NCBI GenBank assembly: GCA_030704615.1
Contig: CM060731.1
Coordinates: 8,742,001 to 8,806,000, forward strand
DNA from: Takakia lepidozioides
Taxonomy: Eukaryota; Streptophyta; Takakiopsida; Takakiales; Takakiaceae
DNA: 64,000 bases
Direction of reading: 5' to 3'
Below the pieces are notes generated by a model. It saw nothing but the letters and a program-made list of their open reading frames with translations. It made no database searches and was not told the DNA's origin. A program made the position numbers and the translations under genes. Every line of letters begins with the position of its first letter. The first letter of the stretch is position 1. Of the stretch, positions 54,401 to 64,000 are shown piece after piece.

Positions 54401-57400
54401 ACCTAACAATTCAGGAGGATGGCAGGAAGCTGACATCATTCATGATTGATAGCGGAGCAGCTATGGACGTAAACAGTGTGGTATGCGCAGTCGCCCGTAA
54501 TTGCCCTCTACTCACAGAGCTTAGCGCCTATGATCTGTCCATGGCAAGTACTCACCCTTGTCTTTCCTGGTCTGACTTTAATCTAACTTTGATGTTTGAT
54601 TCTAACTGTAAGTTCTGCTTGGATTGAGGTTTTATGCTTATGAGAAGTGTGTAGTAGCTAGATTGATGTATGGCAAGGGTTATTAGATTGTGTGGTTGAA
54701 GCACACCTTTGCTATGTGTGATTAAGATGGCGTTTGGTTGTGTGTGATTGTAGGACACCTTTAACTACATGAGCAAGTGCAATGTGGCTTTGAAGAGGGT
54801 ACGGCATAAGCGCAGGCATGGTAGGGGTTTGCCAGTGACCGATATCACTCTGCTGATGCTTATTGGCATGTGTCCCATGTTGGAGGAGCTTCATTTGGTC
54901 GACAAAACTGATGCTGATGGCTCAGGGGTACTACTTCTGCCTTTGAGGATTGGAGGCTACTTTCTCTGATGAGCACAAGTGCACTTAGACTGCTTGTCCT
55001 CACTAGGACAAGCAGTTTCTAGGACTCCTAACCCCACCATAGTTATTATAGACAAAATGTAATAAGGGGATATTTCCGAAGATGAGCATTCTCTCTGGAC
55101 CATTTCTTCCCTGGTAATAAGTTGAAATTAAATAAAACCACTACCTTTTTGTTGGGTGGCCAAAAAAAGGGGGAGTTGGTGAGGCAGACGGCACCCTCCT
55201 CTATTACTGCTGTGCTCTGGATTAGCTGAGCTGGGCTGAAATTTTGAACATAGGAAGATGTTCATGCAGACCTGTTGTGGTGTGTGGGCAGGATGTGACA
55301 GATGTGGGGTTACTAGCCTTGGCAGAGAGGGCTTCAACCCTGCGCACCCTGAAGCTGAAGTTGGCATCCTCTAGTTCTGCAGAGCGGTGCTCGGAGGTAG
55401 CTGTCATGGAACGTGAGTGTCAAACTTAGATCTATGTGATAATAAGGAACCAGTGATGTAGAGTTTTCGTGGTGCCTGAAGTAGTTGGAGGGGAAGTCCT
55501 ACTTTGTGATGCAATATCTGTACCTGTGGACAGTCACCTCGTCATTATTTATATATTTATGTTATGAAGGATTTCTGTAAACCGATTGCCGCAGAAAAAT
55601 GCTGGTGTGGGAGGGAGATGGTCCTGTATATGTTAAGTGTAATGTGGGGGAAGTGGCTCGTTAGGCTGCTTGGGGTTCTAAATGATTGGGTGGTGCTGGG
55701 ATGAAACAGTTGCCAGTGTTTGCAAACACCTTACTCATGTTGAGCTCAGCAATTTCAGGCGCCTGAGTGATCCGCCTGTCTATGAGCTGATTCAGGTGCA
55801 GGTTCCTCTCAGATTACCCCGTTCTTTGAAATTAACAAGTGTCACATATTTTGTACTACAACTGTCAAAAGTGTGGATCCACTAAGCATATCTGAAGTGT
55901 AGATGTACCGCCATTTAGGCCGTTGTGTCCAGCTTTCACTGTCTTCTTTGTTTTAAGTTGAAACAGAATGTTGTAATGGTGTTCATGTTACAGAACACCA
56001 ACTGACTACATGAATAGCGACACTACCATGATGTTCATGGCCATGGGAGATGCGTCACAGAGAGAACATGCTTGCCACGATGCCTCGTGAGGGGCTGGTG
56101 TACAAGAGCCCTTCCCCAAGGGGAAGTGCCCTCTTTCGAGATTGATATGTCAGATAGACTGGTCAATGTGGATGGTCCGCATCAAGACTAAACTTGGGAT
56201 TCTAATATCTCAGTTGTTTTGTTGATGGGTTGTGGCCAATGCTTATGTGAGAGAGATGTATGGAACATAAACAGCGGTGCCCGAAGCTGGTGGAGCTCAC
56301 ATTGGATGGCACACCTATCACAGATGCATCCCTTGACCTGCTGGCACTCCACTCGAAGTCTTTGCGCTCCATCTCCATCAAGGGCTGTAGAAAGGTTTGT
56401 ATTTGAATGTTTCTGCCTCATGTATGATTTTTCTCTGGACGGTCTTTTGGAGTCTGAGTCAGATATGAAGAGGAAGGTCAGTGATAAAGGGGTGCGGGTC
56501 TTCCAGCTGAGTGAGGCAGGGCTGAAGGCTTTAGGGCAGTGTGGCACCCTGGAGGCCGTGAATGCAGGCCAAGCTGCAGGTGTCACTGATGCTGCAGTGT
56601 CAGCCTTGTGTGAAGGCAACCCGGCTCTCAAATCTCTGGTATTTTATCACCCATCTTTCTGGTTTCTCTTCTGAATTTGTTGTGAATCTGTAGGTAGTAA
56701 CTAAGAACTGCAAGTCCGTAAGAGATGACTTTTGGAGTGGTGCATGAAAAAGTGTGAGCACACCGGCTTCAGCTTTACTTTGTGGGTCTCTCGACTGTCT
56801 GTTATAAGCTCTTTTCACCTGTCTCTTTTCTTTTCTTTCTTTTCTTTTCTTCGCTTTTCTCCTTTGTAACAAAATTTTTGCAGTAAGAATTAGCTTTTGG
56901 ATTAGAAATGGCCTTACTGATGGTTTTGTACTTCTCTGCCGTCTTCATATCAGGTCAAGGGAACAACCTGAACCCTATGTAGAATAGGTCTCATATCTTG
57001 GCAGGAAGTTATCTACCGCATGCAATGCATCATAGGTGTCTACTTACCATTCTGGAAGATCTAAAGCCTTGGGTATAGCCTGCTCCAGAGTTTCTGACTC
57101 CAGGCAGTCAGGCGGGGTAGTTTGGATACCAATCACAAATTTTCACCTTCATTTGTATCAAGGAGCAATCTTTGTGCTGTTGGTGTGACATCGTAAGGCA
57201 TACGTAATATGATAGATTAGGAGATTACGTAGTGTATTGCTTACGGGATGTAAGAAAGGCACTGGTGGTGGGGATGGTGCCAAGGTGTTAAGCAATGGAC
57301 AACTGTCTGATAGTGCCCTAAAGTCGGTAGCTATGTGTGCGCACATGGAAGAACTGGCGTTGCATGGATGCACACGTATGTCAAATCAAGGGCTGCGCTC

Positions 57401-59029
57401 ACTTTCCACTGGGTCTGCGCTTACCTATCCATTTGGCTAATCATCTCTGTTGGGTTTCTCCATCCAGGGAGCATGCATCATGTCCTTGGTACCACTAGTA
57501 GGCTCACATTATCTTCTATACTGAGAAACCACTGTATGCTTTTGGATCTCACTCGCTTTTGAGTATAGAGTTGGAGGAAATAGTTGGAAACCACGCATTT
57601 CAACCTTTCCTTTGGCTTATATTTGCTGACCCAGGACTCTGCACAAATTAGACTCATGTATGGATTTGTCCCAGGATTGAGATGGGACAGGGGTGGGGAA
57701 AAAGAAACAAGAGGAAAGAATTAGACAAAGAAATTTACATATGATTACAGGAGGCCAAGCAATCACCAGGCAACACAGGGAAACTACTAGAGAGAGCTAG
57801 AAGAATGTGTCCAAAAACTCCAAATGGTACTGGGAGGCAAGGTGCCTTATGCAGGGTAGCTGCTAAGTACTTTGGGTCTTCAGAGTTGAAGGCCTCCACC
57901 AAGGATGAAAACATAGTAGTACGTTTCTCTGATCTTGTGTTATCTAGAGCATGAGAAACAGAAATGGCCTGCTTCCTTCTTGGGTGGTACATATAGGACA
58001 AATCCTTTCCTTAGTATTGCCTATCGCGATCATAGGATGTATAGCTGATTCGGAAGTTGCCCAAAGCCCTTAGAAGAGAGGCTGGAAGGCCTGTTCCTGT
58101 CCTGTTTTGTGAGGAGGTCATGTTTCAGGAACTCATAGCAGGAACTCTGCCATTCTTCTGGAAACAACCTATCAGTGATCCTGCCTTTGCAATTCTTTTC
58201 ATCATGTGAAAAGCCCTCAATGGCAACCAAGGTGGTGGTTGCAACTGGGGGAAGCTCATGGTCTTAAAGATGACCTCAGTTTCTAGGGGAAGAGTGTCTG
58301 ACGCTGCCTGCACAGGAAAGTCTACAAGTATACTGGAGTGTTGCTCAGCTTGAACAGGTTGTGGGTGTCCACAGGTGTGTTTGGCTGCGGTTCATATCAC
58401 TAAGTTATTGTGATCATGTCTCTGACTCGGGAATAATTTCTCTTGCACGTGGGTGCCCTCGTCTTCTCAAAGTTCGTCTTGACGGATGTCGTCTCCTGTC
58501 CAATCCATCTGTGCGTGCTTTGTGCCAACACAGTCATAAGCTGAGGCATCTCAGTATGCAGCACTGTGTAAAGCTGTCAGATGATGTATTCCAGCATTTG
58601 CGGGCTGCTCCATCCCTCAGATTTGTAGACTTGGGCAGGTAAAAGCAGTTTTTTGTGTGCTGTATTCAGTTCCCATTGTGTCCTCATCTTTTTTCCCTTC
58701 TTCTGAATGATATTTGAGATAATCAAAGTGAAGTGGTTGGCGCATGCATATCGGGAGTTACAAGTCACGAGTGAGATTCAATATCATTACCAGTGTAGAC
58801 TTGGTCCGAGGCAGTGTCCCTCATTGCTAAGGTTATTTTTCCTTGCCTTCTTCTTAAGATCAAAAAATAATAATATATATCAACATTATTGTTATTCTGA
58901 CTTTATCTTGGTTTGATTGGCAGGGCAAGATTGAGCTTAAAAGGCATTGAAAGCTATCGAGAGCAGAGGCCCTTTGTGGAGTTGTGTATTGATGGAAGAC
59001 CTTTCGTCAAATATTCTCCACCGGCTTAG
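51418..59029 (+). CDS. F-box/LRR protein, 13 exons, 582 codons
   Basis: Exons: 51418-51477, 52030-52118, 52468-52582, 53222-53427, 54426-54543, 54754-54927, 55292-55412, 55710-55795, 56275-56394, 56477-56638, 57285-57412, 58375-58638, 58924-59029. Lengths sum to 1749 nt with every phase agreeing and the stop TAG at 59027. Residues 14-50 form an F-box (LSSMPLEILVRVLAPLHPQD, WARIAQACTVLRAAC). The rest are Cys-type leucine-rich repeats: VTFLDL, RLRRLEL, CPLLTEL, MLEELHL, CPKLVELTL, HMEELALHGC, CPRLLKVRLDGC, KLRHLSMQHC. The C-terminus is RPFVELCIDGRPFVKYSPPA. Such proteins are substrate receptors of SCF ubiquitin ligases; the target is unknown. The intron after 54543 starts with GC. The acceptors of exons 10 and 11 (GGAAG, CCAAG) are the least certain. 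It looks intact. Confidence 0.88.
54050..54325 (+). mobile_element. tRNA-headed SINE in an F-box-gene intron
   Basis: A tRNA-like head GCCAGTGGTTAGGGCACAAG with GTGGTTCAAAGT as box B is followed by a second tRNA-like segment (TTCGTGGTTGCGCCGGTTAG). Then comes the shared body GGTGTCCACCTTCC, GGAAGGCAGTAGCC, GTGAAGTGACACCATAAGTT, ACG. The best-preserved full-length member in the window. It lies in the intron 53428-54425. Target duplications were not resolved. Confidence 0.75.
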
Positions 59030-59760
59030 TGTTATGTTTTGTCACCGAGTAATCTCGGTCCATTGCAAAAGGATGTTTTGTTTTGTACATCTTCGTCTCA
59101 AGAATTGCCAATCAGGATAGAATGATGTCCTCAGCTCAAGTCTTGCAAGGTTCAGAAATTAGGTCTTATTTCAGATCCAAGTAAAATTTGCAAGCAGTGC
59201 TGGTGCAATTCAGAGATGATGTTGGATCTGTAGCGTCTGCGCTGAATGTTCTGAAATGTAAACTCATGGGATTTATGTGGCACAACTTTTGACATGGGGG
59301 GAATCAGTGTTCAATCGTGTAGTTGTTTCAGTTCAACTCCCAGCTTCAGAAAGCAGGAAGCAGTAATGAGCATTCTTTAGTGGTCCAAGTACCTGTTCAT
59401 AGCAAACACCATTTGCAAAAGCAGCTCCACATTCTAAGATAGGTGAAGGCACACCAAGCAAGATCTTGAAATAATACTTGAAATGAACTGAGTTACGCGA
59501 TGTTATTCATAACTTAGCCATGACTCCTAAACTCCCTACATCCACACTTTCTTGATAGAATGTATTCATAAGATATTTGCCACCACGGACCCCGCACCCA
59601 GTTTGAGCAGAACAAGAGGGAACATACACTACCTTTGAGAGGGGTTCACTCCAGTATTCAGACTTCCCATGATATAAACAACTAGTTCGGGTTTTCTGAA
59701 AGCCCTTCACACAAGCATTGATCTGTTATGTGTGAGCATCCCAACAGGGTCAGATCAGGG
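59030..59760. other. 3' flank of the F-box/LRR gene
   Basis: Probable 3' untranslated region and intergenic DNA. No clear polyadenylation signal stands out. A minus-strand 67-codon frame (59507-59710) has no recognised domain. Confidence 0.35.
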
Positions 59761-59829
59761 TTTTATGCCCAGTCTGAGAGTTTGAAAGTTGGTGAACAGA
59801 CGTGCAGGGACTGTTCTAGGTCCTGAAGA

Positions 59830-60480
59830 GGTTTGCTCTCTGATGATGGACATTGTATCAGAAAACGGATTTTGTCTCCAGGTTGCCCACACATATGCTC
59901 TGTAGCTCAGTGTTGTACCCTTCCCCCACTGCTCTTCAATGTTTTCATTAATAAGATGTGGAAAGCAAATGGGTTAAAGGTGGGTGATGCCGCTACATCA
60001 GCTCTGATGTTTTCGGATGATTTTGCGGGCCCAGGGGATAGCATCCAAACTTCAGTAGTAGTTGATTGAGGTACTTAGACCTGTGGAGGCTAGAAGTCAT
60101 TGTTAGTAAATGCGGGATGGTGGCCTACAATCATCGTAGGGGGAGGCTGGGTCTCAAATGGACATGGGGCAGTGAAGACATTCCTGTGCTCCCTCCCTAC
60201 TAATCTCTGCATGTGCCTACAGTTGTAACTGGGATGTGCACACACAAATAGTGGTTCAAACAGTTAGATGCAAAGCTTTTGGTCTCACTCAAATTTTCCA
60301 CTGCAGAGGGATTAATACTAGACCATGCTTTGCAAGGTTATTAGGCATACCTTGGGGTTCACGCCTTCTGTGTGGGATGGCAACTTCAACCACTAGATTC
60401 CATTCAGCGTTTGGTGCTCAAACAGTGGGCTCAGTTTAACCGCAGGCCTAATTAGACCTCCGGCCTAGTATACCCGCTGA
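59830..60480 (+). pseudogene. LINE reverse-transcriptase fragment
   Basis: CTLPPLLFNVFINKMWKANG is followed by SALMFSDDFAGPGDS. This matches the QGCTLSPLLFN..FI block and the F-x-DD catalytic motif (here FSDD) of non-LTR reverse transcriptases. Further decayed sequence follows (LEVIVSKCGMVAYNHRRGRL). Upstream and downstream domains are absent, so it is a short, dead remnant between the F-box and pirin genes. Confidence 0.7.
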
Positions 60481-61012
60481 CATTGGTGCTGCCCATAGAA
60501 ACACTTTCCCAGGATTGCAGCTTGTCGCCATGGAAAGTGGGAAGTTGAAATACCATATACATGATGCCTCAATTTCTCGCTTCTTAGAAGCCAGTTAAAC
60601 TGGCCAAGTCCTGGGGAAAAGGTAAGTGGAGATTTTCAACCTCAATAATAGGTACAAAGAAGAACGGACCCTGCCAGATGAAGCTGACCTGACTCCAGAA
60701 GACCACTACTTCTGATCATGAAATTCAAAGACATGAAAATGAAAATGACTGTTGCTGGTTTGTATACTTAAGTCAAAAGTTGAATGCAAAGACTATCATT
60801 TTATTTCAGTCTCAAGCCATTTGTTTGATCCAAAATCAGCTAGAACTTCGTCCTGTCAAAAATATCATTCTGACAAATGTTTGTCAAGCTAAAGTGCTGA
60901 GACAAACCATATAACAACCTGTAAGCACATGACACAAATATCATATGGTTCTGTACTCCTAATATGTCCAGCTATCAAGAGACCTGTCTACATCTGCAAC
61001 GGACAGCAAAAC
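60481..61012. other. Intergenic / 3' flank of the pirin gene
   Basis: No open frame of note. It is likely the 3' untranslated region of the minus-strand pirin gene plus spacer. Confidence 0.35.
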
Positions 61013-63774
61013 TTAAGATGACAAAGGCATTTCAATTAGGAGCAAATGGGCGCCTTTGCTTGTGTCTGCTTTTACAGTCAGGGGATAGTCCGAGGTTTTC
61101 CCTGCCTTGATCTGCAAAACAAATACCATCCATCAATGTAGATTTGATAAGCCATGCGTAACCTGAAATCAATGACAACATCTTGCTGAACTAGTGTTGC
61201 CAAAATCTCTACCCCCAGATTTTGGAATGAGAATTTTAATGTGAATAAAGGAGTGAATGCATGAATAGAGTTGGTAGTGTGGTATCTTTCAAATCTTTTC
61301 CTTTTTATTACTCATTTCACCGTAAAAACCAAGACTGTATGTTTGGTATACTACGTACCTCCATAGCATCGCGGGATACAAGCTCAGACTTGTCATTCAC
61401 AGAGACACCTCCTTCAATGCATGTCAGATAGGCCTGACGGTTTTTAAGGAGCACAAACTGTTGAGTATAGCCAGGGTCCAACTCCACCACATAAATATTA
61501 GCATCTTGATGAATGGGAATGACTCCCACACCCTGGTCTTTCTCACTCTCAGACTTTTCAAAACTGGTCAATACATGTTGAAATTTGTTATGTCGGTCTT
61601 CTTTCCTGTAGACATACAGATCGCCATGACTCAGATATATTTTCCCAACATCTAGACACTTCGATGACAAATCTCTTGAAAAATGTGTCACTATTCCATC
61701 AACCTCTAATAGTAATACAAGTTATCATCATCAATTGACATACATAGAACTTCATCTCACTTTGAATACGTCATAAGGAGAAAGAATCAACTAGTCTTAC
61801 TTGAATACACGAGAACCATAGTTGGGCTTGAGACCACTTTTCTGTGGTTTGATCCAGATTTGCAAGAATCGCAGCCTACCACAAGAATCAAACATATCAA
61901 ACTCAGTCCACATGATACTAACTCCTGAGTTCTTCTTTTCCCCTTCCATCCACCATCAGAGGAGTCACCGGCACAAGAGACAAAAAAAAGTTTATAACAA
62001 GTCAGACCTCCCCCTACTCCATCTACTGTCATAGTTTAACAACAACTCAAGAAAAAAGGGTGATATTTAAGGTCACAGATCCCTACAAGTCTGCGTCGTT
62101 GTTCATTTCAGAATGCGTAATCCCCCGTCCTGCGCTCATATACTGCACAGAGCCGCGTCCAAGTGTCTCTGATGTTCCTATGCTGTCATGTCATGTCCAA
62201 AAAATATATTGATACAAAATCATCACATTGTATAGGCACTTGAAAACTTCAATGCAATTAGATGGAGATAACTTGGGTGCAAAGTGAAAATGTAACCTAT
62301 ACAAACAGGTTTTCTACATTGAACATTAAAAACAAAAGGAAGATACATGCTTTAAAAACAAACCAATAAACATGTAAAGAATTAAGCTGTCTGGTTAGGA
62401 GGACATAAGCATCACATAACACATGCAAGTAATCTTATGGATGTCATTAGGATACCATAACATAAATCGTGCAAAAAATGTTACATTGATTATCTTGCAG
62501 TAAATTTGTACACCTCATCAACACAAGCATACATACAGCAAACATTCCATGAAACTTATTACTATTATTTCTTTTACTTTTGCAGACTCCTGGGGATGTC
62601 TTTGATAAGATAAAAGGGCAATAATGTAATAATTATTTCACAAACAGTAAATTGAGGACTGATAAGATTAAAACCTGTCTTTGTGCGTGAGTTTACCGTC
62701 CACGATGTAAGTGAAAATCTCCATGTCACGATGTGGGTGCGTACCAAATCCTGCTTTAGGCTAGGTACCAAAAACATTCAAATATAGTGAGACAAGATTT
62801 GAAATAATGTACTCATGAGACGATGTTTTCCACCCACACAGTAGGCATTGACAATCTCCCTTTCCTCTTTGCATCTGTTTATTGATTCCCTGCGCTGAGT
62901 TTAAATTTCAGTGTAGTGCTGAGGGTAGGTTGGTCGTTCAGATCATCCTTAAGGTCCTCACATGTCACAAACTGTAAAACAAGGAGTTTTTTTTGCCTAA
63001 CGTCCCATGTTCAGACATTCTTCATGCTTCCGACATGGCCTTAGATACTTCGGCCTCCAAGTCAGCTTCATCTAGCAGGGTCAGTTCTTCCTGCCTAATA
63101 TTCAGGTTGAAAATCTCCTCTACCATATTCCACCAGGACTTGGCCTCTTTAATAGGACGGTCTTTCTTCCAAGCGATGGAATCTATCATCTTGAAATAGT
63201 TTAACACTTTCTATACCTACTTCCTCTCTGCTCCTTCCCACAGGAATAGTGAGAGAGAGCATGGAAGACTTTATTTTCTGCCATAGTGACCAATGTCACC
63301 AAGCAGGCTTGAGGGCATGCAAACGAAGGCGCAAGCATCAAGAAGGAAGAGGGAAGCAAACATGTTGCCAACCAACCAACCATGGTGGGTGTGAGGGAGG
63401 GGACTAAATGGGAGAAACCATCGCGAGTGTTAGTGAGCTACCTTATGCAAGGGAGAAGGCATTGGGAGGATACATACCTCTCTTTATTATTGTTTACCTT
63501 TTGCTTTTTTATGTTCATCTCCATACAACTTTCAATGGGGCCTTCGGAAAATTGACGAAAAATAAAAATGACAAAAAACGTTTTGTGTCAACAGGAAATC
63601 TCTATCAGGCTAAGCCCCAAGACCAACTCCTCTCTCTTATAGAATGGGCAGCACTTGACAGTTAATATAATAATGACACAAATGACCAATACAGTTCTCA
63701 CCTGAACAAGATCATCATTAAGCACACGCAGAACCCCAAAATCTTGATTCTGTGGGTTAAAGTACTCTGCAAAA
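61013..63774 (-). CDS. Pirin-family bicupin protein, 5' end outside the window
   Basis: Exons on the minus strand: 63702-63774 ([20 protein letters not shown]), 62675-62760 ([25 protein letters not shown]), 62087-62182 ([28 protein letters not shown]), 61801-61875 ([19 protein letters not shown]), 61359 to about 61706 ([37 protein letters not shown]) and 61013-61111 ([18 protein letters not shown], ending MPLSS). [11 protein letters not shown], the MSAGxGxxHSE motif and the second-cupin pattern are those of pirins of the YhhW type, metal-binding cupins found in plant cytosol and nucleus. The metal ligands (two His of HPHRD, then His and Glu of THSE) are present. The exon 4 / exon 5 junction near 61706-61801 is uncertain by a few bases. 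The first exon(s) with the N-terminus lie beyond 63774, partly outside the window. Confidence 0.87.
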
Positions 63775-64000
63775 CTGCATCCAATATGAACACAACTTTG
63801 TTAATACTTCCAAGGATGTTCACACTGGAGTTTTGTACATACATTGACACTGCATCTAGGGTACCAGCTAATGGTCCTACACAAAACCATTCCTATGATT
63901 ACATGTGGATTATGTCCTGTCATTGTTGACATGTTGTAGCTCACAGTTTAGACCATGAGCAAAGTTTTGATATAGGAAATCCCCAACAACAGAGAAGTAG
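63775..64000. other. Intron of the pirin gene running off the window
   Basis: No upstream pirin exon could be recognised here. The exon at 63774 begins with the last base of a codon, so at least one more exon lies to the right. Confidence 0.4.

Overview
The window reads as nuclear DNA of a plant. It has interstitial TTTAGGG-type telomeric repeats, genes split by GT-AG introns, Ty3/gypsy chromovirus pol, SWIM-finger (MULE-like) transposase, tRNA-headed SINE-like copies, and single-copy host genes (F-box/LRR, pirin, GDSL esterase). Gene density is very low and most sequence is nested transposable-element (TE) debris, which suggests a large non-flowering streptophyte genome (lycophyte, fern, bryophyte or charophyte). 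That placement is an inference and is weak. No bacterial or organellar genes, rRNA or intact tRNA genes were seen.

Layout. 1-6.2 kb: degenerate tandem repeats, a 2-kb repeat block found again at 35.8-37.7 kb, and a telomere-like tandem block. 6.3-29 kb: the most interesting part. A minus-strand gene resembling the uncharacterised DUF7869 family and a plus-strand acidic gene with a GGQHT (ParB-like?) motif lie head to head. They are separated by a compact intergenic region with opposed TATA boxes and a 19-bp palindrome. Both genes carry copies of one hairpin motif (arms AACCTCCACTG and its complement). I propose that they form one large two-gene mobile element. It was later hit by a Ty3/gypsy retrotransposon (5-bp duplication AGCTA), a SWIM-transposase element (8-bp duplication CCCTCCTT) and a roughly 6.9-kb inversion that cut through the 3' LTR. 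The order of events can be read from the duplications.

29-51.2 kb: an unrecognised coding fragment, a decayed SWIM-transposase copy, a GDSL esterase gene split by an inversion (three exons minus at 33.6-35.2 kb, last exon plus at 38.3 kb, with matching intron phase), SINE-like insertions, a decayed plus-strand Ty3 element (39.9-43.3 kb), a Rep/HUH-like fragment, and a decayed minus-strand Ty3 element (47.3-51.2 kb) that itself contains a SINE-like copy and a small TIR element.

51.4-64 kb: the host genes. A 13-exon F-box/LRR gene (582 codons, reading frame closed through every junction) is followed by a LINE reverse-transcriptase fragment. A minus-strand pirin-family gene follows, and its 5' end runs out of the window. 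These are the only genes here that look functional.
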